The position numbers and the translations under genes are program-made. Source: Hsuehochloa calcarea (taxonomy: Eukaryota; Streptophyta; Magnoliopsida; Poales; Poaceae). Taken from it: 64,000 nucleotides of DNA. Numbering within the stretch: position 1 is the first letter of the stretch; each line of letters begins with the position of its first letter. Below, in pieces: positions 32,059 through 43,826 of the stretch. Location of the stretch: positions 28,057,385 through 28,121,384 of the forward strand of contig CM070594.1 of the NCBI GenBank assembly GCA_036346395.1, in the 5' to 3' direction. The notes under the pieces are model-generated. The model was not told where the DNA came from. It did not search any database and worked only from the letters and a program-made list of their open reading frames with translations.

Positions 32059-33154
32059 CTCTCCACCGATAAAAACCGGTCAAGGTGGTTAAGGCGTTTT
32101 GCACCGGACCAAAAGGAAGTAATCCAGTCGGAGATTGACAAGCTCCTTAAGGATGGGTTTATTCGTGAAGTCAACCATCCTCAGTGGCTCGCTAACACTG
32201 TAATGGTTAGAAAGAGTAATGGGAAGTGGCGAATGTGTATTGATTTCACAGATCTTAATAAAACTTGTCCAAAAGATAATTTTCCCCTTTCCCGCATTGA
32301 CCAACTTGTAGACTCTATCTCCGGGTGTGAGTTATTATGTTTTTTAGATACGTATTCATGGTACCACCAGATTAGTATGAGTAAAGAAGATGAGGAGAAA
32401 ACTTCTTTCATCACTCCATATGGCACTTACTGCTATGTTAAGATGCCTTTTGGTCTAAAAAATACTGGTGCGACTTTTCAAAGGTTGATGCAGAAAACCT
32501 TTAGTACACAGATAGGTCAAAATCTAGAAACCTATGTTGATGATTTGATTGTGAAGAGCATCAACGCTGGTGATCACATTCTCGACTTACAAGAGACTTT
32601 CAATAACTTGAGAATATATAACCTCAAGTTGAATCCGGAAAAATGTGTGTTCGGAGTTTTCGCTGGAAAACTTCTCGATTTCCTAGTTTCGGCTAGAGCT
32701 ATTGAAGCAAATCGAGCGAAAATATCGTCCATCAACCAGATGCGCCCTCCGACCACAAAGAAAGAAGTCCAAAAACTAACTGGTTGTATGGTGGCGCTAA
32801 GTCGTTTCATAGCAAGGTTAGGTGAAAACGGATTACCTTTCTTTAAAAAAAAATTGAAAGCATGGAAGTTTCGAATGGACTAAGGAAGCAAACGATACCT
32901 TTGAAAAACTTAAAGAGTACCTTATGAATACTCCGATCTTAGTCTCTCCAAGACTGAAAGAACCAATGATGATTTACCTGGCTGCAACGCCACAAACTGT
33001 CAGCGGTGTACTGGTCGTAGAACGTGAAAACGTCCTACGACCAGTATATTACGTAAGCGAAGTCTTACATGAACCAAAGGAAAGATACCCACATATACAA
33101 AAGCTGCTCTATAGTCTCCTTATGGCTTCAAGGAAACTAAGGCATTACTTTTAG
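32059..33154 (+). pseudogene. Reverse transcriptase of element A
   Basis: KDGFIREVNHPQWLANTVMV, KSNGKWRMCIDFTDLNKTCP, FLDTYSWYHQISM, MPFGLKNTGATFQRLM and the catalytic YVDDLIVKS box (near 32535-32560) appear in order in one frame from 32203 to 32883. The thumb and connection region (TKKEVQKLTGCMVALSRF) follows. A frame change after 32880 leads to KEYLMNTPILVSPRLKEP and ASRKLRHYF. This domain copies element RNA into DNA. Catalytic residues are kept, so the open stretch is relatively well preserved. Confidence 0.88.
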
Positions 33155-33339
33155 GCCCACAAAGTGGTCGTACCTATCGAATATCCCCTTAGTCAAGTCC
33201 TTAGAAATAGGGAATCATCAGGATGAATAGCAAAATGGGCGGTTGAACTAGGGACGTTCGACCTCCATTTCATCCCACGAACAGCAATAAAGTCTCAGGC
33301 AATAGCAGATTTTGTTGCCGAATGGACAAACCCTGAACC

Positions 33340-33780
33340 CAAGCAAGAACCCGAGTACAAACACCACGATGAGTGGACAATGTACTTTGACGGTTCCTTA
33401 ATGCTCAAAGGATCGGGGGCTGGAGTCGTCTTGATATCCCCTACCAGCGAACAAATCAAGTACGCCATCCTGTTTGACTTCCCTGCTACGAACAATGTAG
33501 CAGAATATGAAGGTTTACTGGCAGAACTTTGAGCAGCTTGTTCGCTCGGGATTCACAAATTACTAGTGAAAGGCGATTCTCAACTAGTAGCGAATCAAGT
33601 GGGGAAAGAGTATCAATGCTTAAGTACCAAGATGTCATCTTATCTGGCGGAAGTACGGAAACTCAAAAAGCACTTCTTCGGTTTCCAGATACAACATATT
33701 CCTAGAAAGGAAAACTTTCTGGTAGACCAGTTGGCACGGATGGCCTCCACCAGGTCCACCGTCCAGCCCAGAGTTTTTCT
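33340..33780 (+). pseudogene. RNase H region of element A
   Basis: WTMYFDGSLMLKGSGAGVVL near 33370-33430, then NNVAEYEGLLAE with a TGA replacing the next residue at 33528. After that come LLVKGDSQLVANQV and HIPRKENFLVDQLARMAS. The D (FDGS), E (AEYEG) and D (KGDS) catalytic residues and the late D (VDQLA) are visible. The layout matches the archaeal-type RNase H typical of Tat elements. Confidence 0.8.
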
Positions 33781-35143
33781 CCAGCAACTCGATTCATCCT
33801 CAGTGGTCGAGCATTCCGATGACATAAATATTTCACATCAGGTCGTACAAATTGATTCTGATAACATAGATGCTCCACAGATCGGTGATGATCAGGGTAG
33901 AGATTGGATGACATCGATCTACAATTATCTTCAGCATGACATAATTCCAGGAGATGATGTAGAGGCTGATCGTATAGCTCGAAAAGCCAAATCATACACT
34001 CTAATTGAACGTACCTTGTATAATCGAGGATTTCACGGAGTGTTGATGAGATACATATCTCAATCAGATGGCATTAAGTTGCTAACCGAAATTCATGGAG
34101 GAGTCTGTGGAGCACATCATTCCTACTGTAACACTAGCTCAGAAAGCCTTCGTGCAAGGATACCATCGCCAACTACCATTTCATGATGCAAAAGAGATCG
34201 TGATGAAGTGCGTACAATGTCAGTTTTATAGCCGACAAGTACACCAGCCGGCACAAGCTTTGCAAACAATTCCTCTTTATGGCTTTTTGCAACCTGGGGA
34301 CTAGATATTCTGGGACCTTTCCCAAGAGCACCTAGGGCTTCGAATTCCTTTTCGTCATGATTGACACGTTGACAAAATGGATCGAGGCCGAGCCAGTTAT
34401 TAAAACTACAACTGAGGTCACTAAGAGATTTCTTACAAAAAATATGATCACACGATTTGGTGTACCCAGTTGTATAATCATAGACAACGGTACCCAGTTT
34501 TCAAGCGGTAATTTCCAGGAATTCTGCGATGAATTTGGTATCAAAGTCCATTTCGCTTCTGTTGCTCACCCATAGAGCAACGGAGCAGTTGAGCGTGCAA
34601 TGGTATCATAATACAGGGGATCAAACGCTGAGTATTCGACCAGTTGATAAAACAGTCAGGAGCTTGGGTTCAAGAACTTCCTTCTGCTCTATGGGCCGTT
34701 CGAACCACGACCAGTCGTGCGACCGGTGAAATGTCATTCTTCTTGGTTTATGGTGCTGAAGCCATGCTTCCTCCAGAATTAAAACTTGGCTCTGCTCGAA
34801 CCGATTGTTTTAATACAAATGATTAAGATGAACGACGACTTGATGATATCAATTTCCTTGAAGAACGACGAAACCAAGCATTAATACGTTCGGCGATCTA
34901 TCAACAAGCCATGCAAAGGTACCACAGTCGTAAGGTGCAACCTCGCAGCCTTAGTCAGAGGTGATCCGTTCTCGTAAAATTCGTAACCAAGCAAATCGCA
35001 ATAAGCTTTCTCCCAAGTGGGAAAGTCCATACACAGTGGTCGAAGTCACCCGACCAGGCTCGGTACGATTAGCCATGTCTGATGGAAGTGTTTTGTCTAA
35101 TTCTTGGAACATTGATCAATTGCGTAAGTTCTTTGTTTAAACT
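33781..35143 (+). pseudogene. Integrase of element A
   Basis: The zinc-binding part is visible at about 34075-34240 as EIHGGVCGAHHS and later KCVQCQFYSRQVHQP (HHCC type). The catalytic core follows in shifting frames: LDILGPF near 34305, IIDNGTQFSSGNFQEF at 34475-34525, and the NGAVERA glutamate near 34580. Later, ELPSALWAVRTTTSRATGEM and FFLVYGAEAMLPPEL are conserved. The C-terminal end is around 35140, at NSWNIDQLRKFFV. Stops at 34303, 34574 and others show it is dead. Confidence 0.82.
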
Positions 35144-35939
35144 TTATTTCATTTCCATTATTTTTAATAAAGATGAGTCATTCCTTTAATTTCTCACGAC
35201 AAGTGATTTTGTTTATATGTCTGTACCTATACTCTGGTCGTCTAGCGATTCACATGCTTAAGGTTCTGAAGATCATAATTATTCATTTCAAAATTCTGTT
35301 CTACTATCGTTTGGCTATTGGTCAGGACACAGAAAACCTACTAGTCGAAGTCTCTCCTTCTCCGCACGTGGTCGTGCCCACTGGAAGGAGCTTTCTAGCG
35401 ACGGTCCTTTTCATACGATCCTCGCGCCAGTCAGACCAGAGCATGAGCACGTATTGCAAAATATATTTTATATCTTCATTTCTTAGCAGTCCTTCCGACC
35501 AGTGTTGATTACTACATATAAATAAAACCACTTATCGTTTATTACATACTCTTTTATTTGCATGTTTTCTTTCTCATCAAAGAAAGTCTTTTTCTTCCGA
35601 CCATATATTGTTTTAGTAGGTACTTTGATTATAATAAACAGATTTACAACTAGTCAAAACCTAACACTGGTTCCAACCAACAAGGTTTCCTAGTATTACT
35701 ACGATCAGTTTTTTCAAACAATCAGTACATACTTTCAAGCAATAGTTGAGACTTAAGTTCATATTCTTGGCCTACTGCTTATATAGTAAACTTCTTCTAC
35801 TATAAAATAGTTGGGGGCTAGGTAATATCTGAATGTTTCATAAGTCGATCGGATAAACAAAAGATTTCATTGATGAAAGAAAGGTAAGTTTTACATTTTT
35901 CATAAATCTTACATTACAATTTCCTACTTCTAGAGATCG
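35144..35939 (+). other. Spacer between integrase and the antisense gene of element A
   Basis: About 800 bases of AT-rich sequence, with the ORF 35173-35508 showing no recognisable domain. The words 'gaccag' and 'cgacca' are frequent here and across the antisense gene, so this belongs to element A. Confidence 0.45.
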
Positions 35940-38900
35940 CCCGTCTAGTCGCTGCTTGACGGAGATTCGACCTCCATTTCCTCTGCAACCTTGTCTCCAA
36001 GAGGCCTTACTTCCTTGAGAAACTTGGTCGCCTCTTTAGGCAAATAGTTAAAATCCTCTTCAATAACTTGAAGATTGGTAGAGGGGTCGGAAGCTTTCAG
36101 TTTTGCCAAAGCCCAAGTAGTTCATCTTCTCCATTGGATCTCTCAAGGAAGGCAAGCTTGATCCTGATCCCATATCAACAATCATTTTATTAAGTGAGTT
36201 AATCTTTTCATCAAGATTATACACTAGAGTTGCCTCCTTGTCTTGCTCAAATTCCATAGCATTTTTTGCTCTGATCAGTGCTTGATTTTGTTATACATAA
36301 GCAAAACAAGTGTTAACTAAGAATGATTAGAAGAGACAAAATACTAAGTCAAGTTTACGACTAACTACCTTCAATCTTCTTTTCATAAGTTTCCAAAACT
36401 TCTTTGTGTCTGGTCGTCATAAATGCGATCGACCGATCTTTAGCTTGGCATTCTTCTTCAAGCTTGGTTATTCTGGCTTCTTTAGCCACGACTTCTTCTT
36501 TTATTTTCTCCAAATCTATCAAATATGATAAGGGAGAATAATTAAAAGAAGAAAACAGAGTCACGAAGAAGTAAATGTAACATCCCAATTTTCAGAGCTT
36601 TAAAAATCTTTTAAATAATGGTAGTAAGAAAATTCACCATTTGGATTTATTTGAATATTATTTTAAAAAGCTTAATATGGACTTTAAGGACAAACCGATT
36701 TAATGTGCTTAATCCCAACATTAACAATTACCAAAATTATTTTATTTAGATTCTATATGCTTGGTTATATTTTATAGAATTTTCTAGAATTTTTCCAAGA
36801 TCATTTGCTATTTTCCATTGCTTATTTGAATTTCTGCTATTTTCAAAAAAGAAAAACTAAATTAAATCTCCAAACAATGCAATAATCTCTCCTACCAACA
36901 TCGCTTATCCGCCCATCTCTCCGTAGCCGCTCGACGGATCGACGGCGATTCGCCAGACGCACGCTGCGCCGCCTCCCTGCCTCATCGCCGGTGGACTCCC
37001 ACCGCTTTCGCCTCGCCGCTTTTCTTTCTCTCCGCTGCTGCCACAAGAACCGCCATTGGCGGTCAACGCCGAAGCCAAGCGCGGCGCCTAACTTCCCGCT
37101 TCTCCGCTGCAGCGCAGACGACTCGCGCCACCGCCGCCACGAACCCCACCCTTCTTCCTTCTTCTCCGCGGTATGCGCACGGCCGCAACCGCCGCCCACG
37201 ACCTCCACGCCGCACGCCGCCGGACCTCCCGCCCTATAAAGGACAGCCCCGCGCCGCCACCCATTCCGGCCGCCACCCACTCTCTCTCGCCTCGGCTCGC
37301 CGAATCGCGAATTTCGCCGCCGACACCGAGGGCTTGAGCTGACAGCGCCGCCCGCCGCTCCGCGTTGTCGTAGCCGCCACCGCTGGATTCGCCGTAACGC
37401 CGCTGGCCGGTGCTCACTCGCCACGGAGGAGCCTCTAACGCCGCCGCCGAGCCCGCACCACCTCCTCCGCCAAAGCCTCGCCGCCGGCCGCCGCCCCCCG
37501 GAGCACCAGTGAGCACACCGAGACCCCGTGTTCCTCTACCTCCTGCACCACTCATCGCCGTTAACTCGCCGCTGTCACGGGACCTCGGTTCAGCGCCGCC
37601 GCCGCCGCCGGGCCCATGTCACTGCCACCTCGCCGCCAGGCGCAAGACAGTCATCCTCGTGGCGCTGCACACGCCACGCGCGAGCGCCACCTCACCCCAT
37701 CCTCGGTCAGGGGCTCTGGTGGACTTGGTCCATCAGGAGCGGGTCACCGACATGTGGGTCCCACATGTCGCTTAATTCTTTAATTCTTTTAATTCCTAAA
37801 ATCCTTCACGACGTCATGCTTGCGCAATAATCCGATTTTTCTATTGAGAAATAATTCGAATTCCAAGAATCCTATTTTTAGGGTTTTTCTTTTGATTCAA
37901 ACTTTGAAACCTCATAACTTTTGCATCCTAACTCCCAATCCATCCATTCAAATTTCTAAATTTGTATAAAATCAAGATCTATTTATTGGAGATTTTTAAT
38001 TATTTTTATCAGAGTTATTTGCTTCTGTTATTTATTTATTCTTGTTGTTGCTTCGCTATTTAGTAGACTTCGACGATACTTCTGGGAGGTTTGAGGAAGA
38101 AGGAGCTTTCCAAGACCAAGATCAAGACTTGAACCTATTCCAAGGCAAGCTATACCCTTGACCATCTTGAATCCCAGTTTGATAAAAGTATTTTAATTCA
38201 AATTACTGCATCTTAATTCAAGTATTTATTTAAATGTTTTGGGTGCAGTAGTTAATCCCAAATTGTTATGCCATCCTTGTTAATTGCTATGTCCTGATTC
38301 TTTGTCACCTTAGTTGGTATTTAGTTGGTAAATATGGTAGCACCAACGTGGGTTGGTTAGTTGCGTATTAGATTGCTTAGCCATGCCACGAATCACTTGT
38401 CATGTGTACTGCTGTTATAAATTGACTAAGTGAATATGAAACTGTGTGAACAAACTGTGTGTACTATGTGTCTTTGTGGCATATGTTGCACTTAAATCAA
38501 CCAGGGTGGTAAAAGGATTTGGACTGAGGCAAGGGGTGGATACTGTGTGAAAGGGTGGACTGTGTGGACTGTGTGAATAATATTAAGCTGTGTGCCTATG
38601 TGGTTTGGTTAGCTGGAAGTCTTGCCTTGGTCAATTAAGGACCTCACCATGTGCATCATTGAACTGAGCTTCCTGTACGACCACATGCCTGTTTAAGATG
38701 GGCCTAGCATAGTAAGATAAGGTATCTGAATTGCTTTGTTATGCTTAGTGTTAGCTACACTAAGTGTATCTTGTGGGTAAAGTGTACAAACCTCTGCAGA
38801 GTGTAACGTAATCTATTCGAATAGCGCGTCATGGTCATGGACAATGCTCGGGATTTCACACTAGGGGTAGATGTTTTCATAAAATCTGTGGGAAGGGAGC

Positions 38901-41596
38901 TATGTGATTAAATCATCTAGCTATGTGAATAACTCCGTCAGTCAAGGTGTCCTTGTGAAATAACTTGTTAAGATTATTATTGTCTATTGGTTTTACCTGT
39001 TTTAAATCTATTAATTGTATTCAATTGCAAAGGTTGCAATTATGCAAAAGAGCCATAAAATGCCTTCCCTTGTAAAAAGCCAGCATATATACATTTTGCA
39101 TCTCTGTGGTGTGGCTTATAGTACGGTGTACTCACGCTTGTTTTGACGAATCAAGCAGAGGAGGAGTCTTCACCAAAGATTCGAGGACGAGTACATCAAG
39201 GTGTTTAATCGTGAGGTCTTGATCCCACTGGCTGTTCGTGGTGAATCGATGGGTGCCACTACCTTTTCGCTTCACTGCCGCTTATTTTCTCTCAGCTTCT
39301 CGCGTGGCTCAAGAATTGTAACTCGACCTTAAGGTCAAAACCATTATTTATTAATCAAAGTTATTCGTTTATGTTACTATTCGCTTGTATGGATCGATTT
39401 CCATCTTTGTTAAAACTGTGTGCACTAGCGTGATCCTGGGCTAGTGCATTAAACACAGAGGGTCCTGAATCGTAATTTTGGGTCCCGACAGTAAACAAGT
39501 TAAGTAGAAAGTTCTTACTTTCTAGTTCTGAGTGTTTTTGCTCTAGGGTCTTTATTCACGGGTCACCCTTCCGACCACAAAGAAAGTTTTCGACCATGTG
39601 CTACATAGATAGCATTCTTCCTTAAGTTTCCTATAAACTTAAAGAGAAACTAGGAAAATGGTTATAGATACTTACCCGAATTGCCACGTCATTATATTCG
39701 ACAAAAATATCATCAGGACTCGTCTTGGCTTGACAGTCCGATATTTGCCCCCAAATGCCATCAAGCTCCTTATCCTTGATAAATTGAGGGGAAAAAGGTA
39801 ACTTGTTAGTTTGGCAAGGATTACTTACAAGAGTCGCAACCTGTTGAGGATCTTTAGGGATTTCTACCTCCGCCGACGGAGTTATGATCACCATAGGATT
39901 CGGAACAAGTTCTGGCCCCGACGCCTGCTCGGGGCTTCCTCGACCACTTTCTCCCCAGGAACTCTAACCTGAGGGAAGTTTTGGTCGATGACTTCTTCGA
40001 CCACTTGATCTTCTGGTATATTCTGGTCGAAAACGACCGAAACACGAGAAGATCTACACAAAATGAAGAGAGCAAATTCAGGAGTTCAAGTTCATCAAAG
40101 ACATATAAGGTATGCACTCATATGACTACTTCATTTGTACATACCTAGTCAATTTCTTGGTATTGACCTTGAAGCGCTACCGGTTTAAAATCGTAGCGCC
40201 GCTTCCTCTTCTTTTCAATTAATTTCACCAGTTCTGAACTGGTACTCTCCGACAAGGGATCGGAAGTAATATTCTCGACCGCCTGGTCGATAATAACGTT
40301 CCTGATCGTTGGATCAGAGGGTGTAGACTCGTTGGTCTCCAAAACAGTTGCTTCAACAGCAACTAGCAAGTCTTGAGCGACTGCATGGGACTCAACGATT
40401 ACCGCCTAGATCAACAAACAAAGTTAGTCAGGCGATGAACATGCTTCATCTGACAATAAATATTTTTTGGTTACCTATCTCTACGAGACCACTACCTTGA
40501 GTGATCGTAGGAATGGTCAGATCATCAATAGGCTCACAAGTTTCAGTGGCCTCGTTGATTCGCAACCCGACCAACTACATATCAAAGAGGATTTTAGGTA
40601 AAACCGATCGAAAATATTGGAAAGATGAAAAGTAGTTGATATTTTTACCCTGAGTCTCTCAGCTCTCTATTCTGCAGTAACGACCGCTAAGATCAGGGGG
40701 AAGCCGACCTTTTCACTAGGCTCTCCGGTGCAGATCATCTTGATCCGACTTCTGATTTCATCAGCAGATAAAGTTGTAATAATAAATGAGAGATTTTAGG
40801 ATTATGAAAATAATCAACTAGTAAAGCAAACTGGTCGGAGTTCTTTGGAATTTACCTTCTCTGGAGTCTTTGGTCGCATCATCACGACCAATATACCAGA
40901 GCATCGCATGAGCTCTTGCCTTCAAAGGACTAATCCGGCGCATGGAAAAGTTCATCACCACATGCCAGGAGGTTAACCCCCTGACATTAAGGAGATGGAT
41001 GGCTTCAACTCATCTCCCTACTTTTCCCTCCTTCTTTGAGGAGGAGCGCCATCGCGGATTCTCGACCGCTTTTTACCATTGTAGTAAAGACAGTCTTGCT
41101 GCGTGATCTTTATATAAAACCAACTTTTCTTCCATGACGACCACGAAGATTTTGAGTACATGGGAATGTACTCATCAGCTTTTCCATCGTGGAGGCGCAA
41201 GGTGCACTCTCCGGGTGTACCGGTCGTCTTCTTCGTATTCGTCATTCTGTAGTAGTACTTGAAAAGATCCATGGTTACGGGAAACCCCAAGTACGCTTCG
41301 TAGAGGTAGACGAAGATACTAAGGTTGACGATGGCATTGGGGGCTAGATTAACCAGTTCTACTCCATAATATTCCAATACTTGGGAAAAGAAGGAGTGAA
41401 CTGGGAGCCTAATACCTCATTCGATGTATGCGAGGAAAACGTGAATTTCTCCATCTTCACCTCTCGGAGAATGCTCCCCGATAACTGATCTGCAAGAAAT
41501 CAGATTCCTATCGGGTAGCAACTCAATCTTCTCCAGACTTTCTAGCTTCTTCTCACTCAAATCAGAAACTGACCAGTTGGTGATGAGATCCGACAT
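35940..41596 (-). pseudogene. Antisense, spliced gene of element A (plant gypsy-type transposon domain)
   Basis: Reading starts at ATG 41596 (MSDLITNWSVSDLSEKKLES). The conserved core at 41380-41030 reads FVYLYEAYLGFPVTMDLFKY, YYRMTNTKK and KSSWSSWKKSWFYIKI. This resembles the 'putative gypsy-type transposon' domain found antisense in Tat-lineage elements. Likely exon pieces downstream: LSADEIRSRIKMICTGEPSE (about 40770), LLVAVEATVLETNE to KRKRRYDFKP (about 40370-40150), and DPQQVATLVSNPCQTNKLPF (about 39860-39670). Beyond the inserted solo LTR, a coiled-coil region (KIKEEVVAKEARITKLEEEC, 36530-36370) and an acidic end follow. One TGA interrupts exon 1 near 41425. Its function is unknown. Confidence 0.72.
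36576..39490 (+). repeat. Solo LTR (2.9 kb) of a Ty3-gypsy element
   Basis: Begins TGTAACATCCCAATTTTC and ends GGGTCCCGACA. The 5-bp target duplication GTAAA flanks it exactly (36571-36575 and 39491-39495). No internal coding sequence remains, so the two LTRs recombined. The middle (36880-37760) is very GC-rich and gives long ORFs on both strands that are not genes. It is related to the LTR at 17812-20381. The insertion splits the antisense gene of element A. Confidence 0.92.
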
Positions 41597-41708
41597 GGCG
41601 GATTCTTTTGGATGAAGAAGTCACAGGTGGTCGGATGTAATTTTTTCCTTTTGGAAGATGAAGAGGAAACAAAAGGCGTAAAAACCCTAATACCCAGTGC
41701 AAAGGGGT

Positions 41709-41715
41709 TTTTATA
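41709..41715 (-). promoter_or_regulatory. TATA box of the antisense gene of element A
   Basis: TATAAAA on the minus strand, about 113 bases upstream of the ATG at 41596 and about 20 bases inside the 3' LTR junction. The interval between has a 5' UTR-like composition (TTAGGGTTTTTACGCC, CT-rich). This suggests the antisense gene has its own promoter. Confidence 0.5.
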
Positions 41716-41733
41716 GCCGCAATTGTCTAAACC

Positions 41734-41923
41734 GCATTAGATTCATACTTTTGATCTATTTTAGTAGCATAGCTAACATCATACTTAGTGTAACTAGAAT
41801 TAGTCATTTGCCTGATCGTAGGCATTCCTTGTAAACAACCAGTTCATAGTAATAAAGAGCGACCCCATTCTCTTCCAAGAGATACACATAATTTTTCTCT
41901 ATTTTTATATATTTTCATAAGAT
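41734..41923 (+). repeat. 3' LTR remnant of element A
   Basis: About 93 percent identical by eye to 28566-28760. It lacks the upstream part of the LTR and its last 12-17 bases, and is joined at 41921-41930 to the LTR of element B. Confidence 0.85.
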
Positions 41924-41925
41924 CA

Positions 41926-42310
41926 AGGATAGTGGCCGCCACGCTTAGGGTTTGTTGGATTTTATTTAGTTAAAAGTTAGCTTCATTGCAACTTCGTGTA
42001 TTGGCTTGTGTCAATTAGACCAATCGTAATACCGTTTCAGAATCCCACTTTATTGAGTTCTTTAATCCTATTTGCAATTTCAGATTACTATTTACTTGTT
42101 CTTACTTGTTTTTTGATCGCTCGTAGGAATTGAACCTCATGTTCAAGTCAACTGCATTCTTGGCACGGTTGATAACAACTAGGAGTGTGATTTAGCGATT
42201 GCTTGGTGTACTGGTTGTGATCGGTTAGAAGCTTGCATCGTTAGAGTCGTACATCCATAAATCGACGTATCATCCTATTAGAAGATGGGAGCACGGATTG
42301 TCTCATTAGT
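41926..42310 (+). repeat. Right LTR remnant of element B
   Basis: Matches 26081-26460 from AGTGGCCGCCAC to 'gtctcat'. It lacks the TATA box and everything upstream. Confidence 0.85.
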
Positions 42311-43826
42311 GGTGCATGTCGAGGAAGAAAGTGGCGGCGGGGATGCACCTTGAGTCGGTGAAGGAGCTCCTTAGGCCACTCCGCTGCCTTCTCCTCATGG
42401 GCCAACCATGGTCGTGACCCAAACACTATAAGGATTTGGGTCGCCGCCTGGGAGGACATGGATTGGAGGTGTTTTGGCAACATGTGTGGTCACGACTAGC
42501 GCTTCTCGCAGTTAGCCAATCTAGATTTGGTCCCTGATGGAAATCGTATGCCCTCGATGGCTTATTGCATGTGTGCAAACGATATGTGCCATTTAGTAGG
42601 GATTGTACAATAATTGATCGATTTCCTACAGACTTTTTTGTATTTTAATGGTTCTTGACACCGTGTGACCAATGGTGCAAGAAAAAAAGGTCTCTCATCA
42701 TCCAAAGTGTGGGGCTATGTTAAATTTATCACCTCACTACTACGTTATGCCTGTGTTAGAACTGTTTTTTTTCAATAGTATTTAGCATCACCTCTTCTCT
42801 CCCCCAGTAAAACCACCATGTACTACAGTAAAGAGGAAAACTTAATAGTGTTTAACGCCTCTTCTCTCCCCAATAAGATCCACCATGTACCAAAGTAAGA
42901 GGAAAACTCTCTCTCTCCCCCCTCCTCTCCTCCATCCCGGCCCCGCCTCTCTCTCCTCTCTCTCTCCTCTTCGCCGACTCTTCTTGCCATCATGACATCG
43001 CACGCTCCATCGATCTTCCGAGCACTCTCTCCTCATCAAACCAGATGTCGCTACCATAGATTCTACCGCCTCGGTCTATTGTAGATCCAGCGGTGGCAAC
43101 CGGCGAGCGTCCATGGCGTGGCATCGAGCACGCAAGCGGCGATGTCTTCCACTGAGATTGACGACGGCGGTGGCAGAGGAGGCAGGTGGGCCAAAATTTT
43201 TTATATTTGTTGGCATTGATGCACCTGCGTAAAAATTATTGTAGCACCACCCCTTGCAACATGAGCCGGTGCTTCAACGCTCTCTCCTCTTCTAGCACCC
43301 GCATTTTCTCCCAGATTGTGGATGGCCTATGGATCTGCATTGGACATGGCTTTAAGTTCAGCACCAGTTTTACCCCGCCTTTGTGATTTCTAATTGAACA
43401 ATTCATTTGCGTTGTGATGCTGTTGTTATATTTAAACCACATAGATAAGCCAAATTCCGTAAAAAAAACTATTTGACATTCAACAGTTGTTCACCATGCT
43501 CCCCTCAAAAGAAGAAAGGAAGTTTATCACGCAGGCACAAGCACTTCCAAAGCCTTGTTACAATGTCAACTTAATACGGTAATGCAGACATGAACTTTAG
43601 CTCACTAGAGTCCGTCCTTGGTTCCCTCTTCAGAAACTCCACGTAGATGACAAGCTCCGCAGAGCAAAATTGTCTCAGGTAAAATCACAATTAGAAAATT
43701 TGGTTGTGAAATAATGGAGTTAAGGCCTGACTTGCTACAGATGAGACCCGCCTACCAGATTCCTCTCATGCTTCCTTAGGCGCTTACTGGTTATCAATGC
43801 AGACAATGTTCATAAGCTCGGCTGGA
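42311..43826. other. Region downstream of cyclin L without a supported gene
   Basis: At about 42770-42902 there is an imperfect tandem duplication of about 70 bases ('cctcttctctccc..ca.taa.a.ccaccatgtac..' twice). CT-rich runs follow to 42970, then GC-richer sequence to 43190. The ORFs at 42842-43057 and 43186-43442 have no recognisable product. The 3' UTR of cyclin L probably occupies about 43560-43826. Confidence 0.4.

Larger units (their letters stand above)
28097..41923 (+). mobile_element. Element A: Tat-like Ty3-gypsy retrotransposon with antisense gene
   Basis: The 5' LTR ends CGACA at 28775 and is followed by primer site TGGCGCCGTC at 28779-28788. The 3' LTR remnant (41734-41923) matches 28566-28760. 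Gag and pol (protease, reverse transcriptase, RNase H, integrase) occupy 28871-35130 on the plus strand. On the minus strand a spliced gene occupies about 35940-41596. RT and RNase H text and the antisense gene fit the Tat lineage of plant gypsy elements. A 2.9-kb solo LTR (36576-39490) sits inside. Stops and frame changes show the copy is dead. Confidence 0.85.
25955..42310 (+). mobile_element. Element B: LTR retrotransposon (Met primer) containing element A
   Basis: Its left LTR (about 25955-26460) and right LTR remnant (41926-42310) match over about 390 bases from AGTGGCCGCCAC to 'gtctcat'. A primer site GGTAGTATCAGA follows the left LTR. Gag sequence lies at 27575-28096. Element A (28097-41923) is inserted after the gag. 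The right LTR has lost its U3 and is fused to the LTR of element A. The left boundary is uncertain. No pol was found, so B was non-autonomous or lost pol. Confidence 0.65.

Noticed and set aside
36843..37830. Long ORFs on both strands around 36.9-37.8 kb
   Set aside because: They lie wholly in the GC-rich middle of the solo LTR at 36576-39490, and long frames exist on both strands because of composition.
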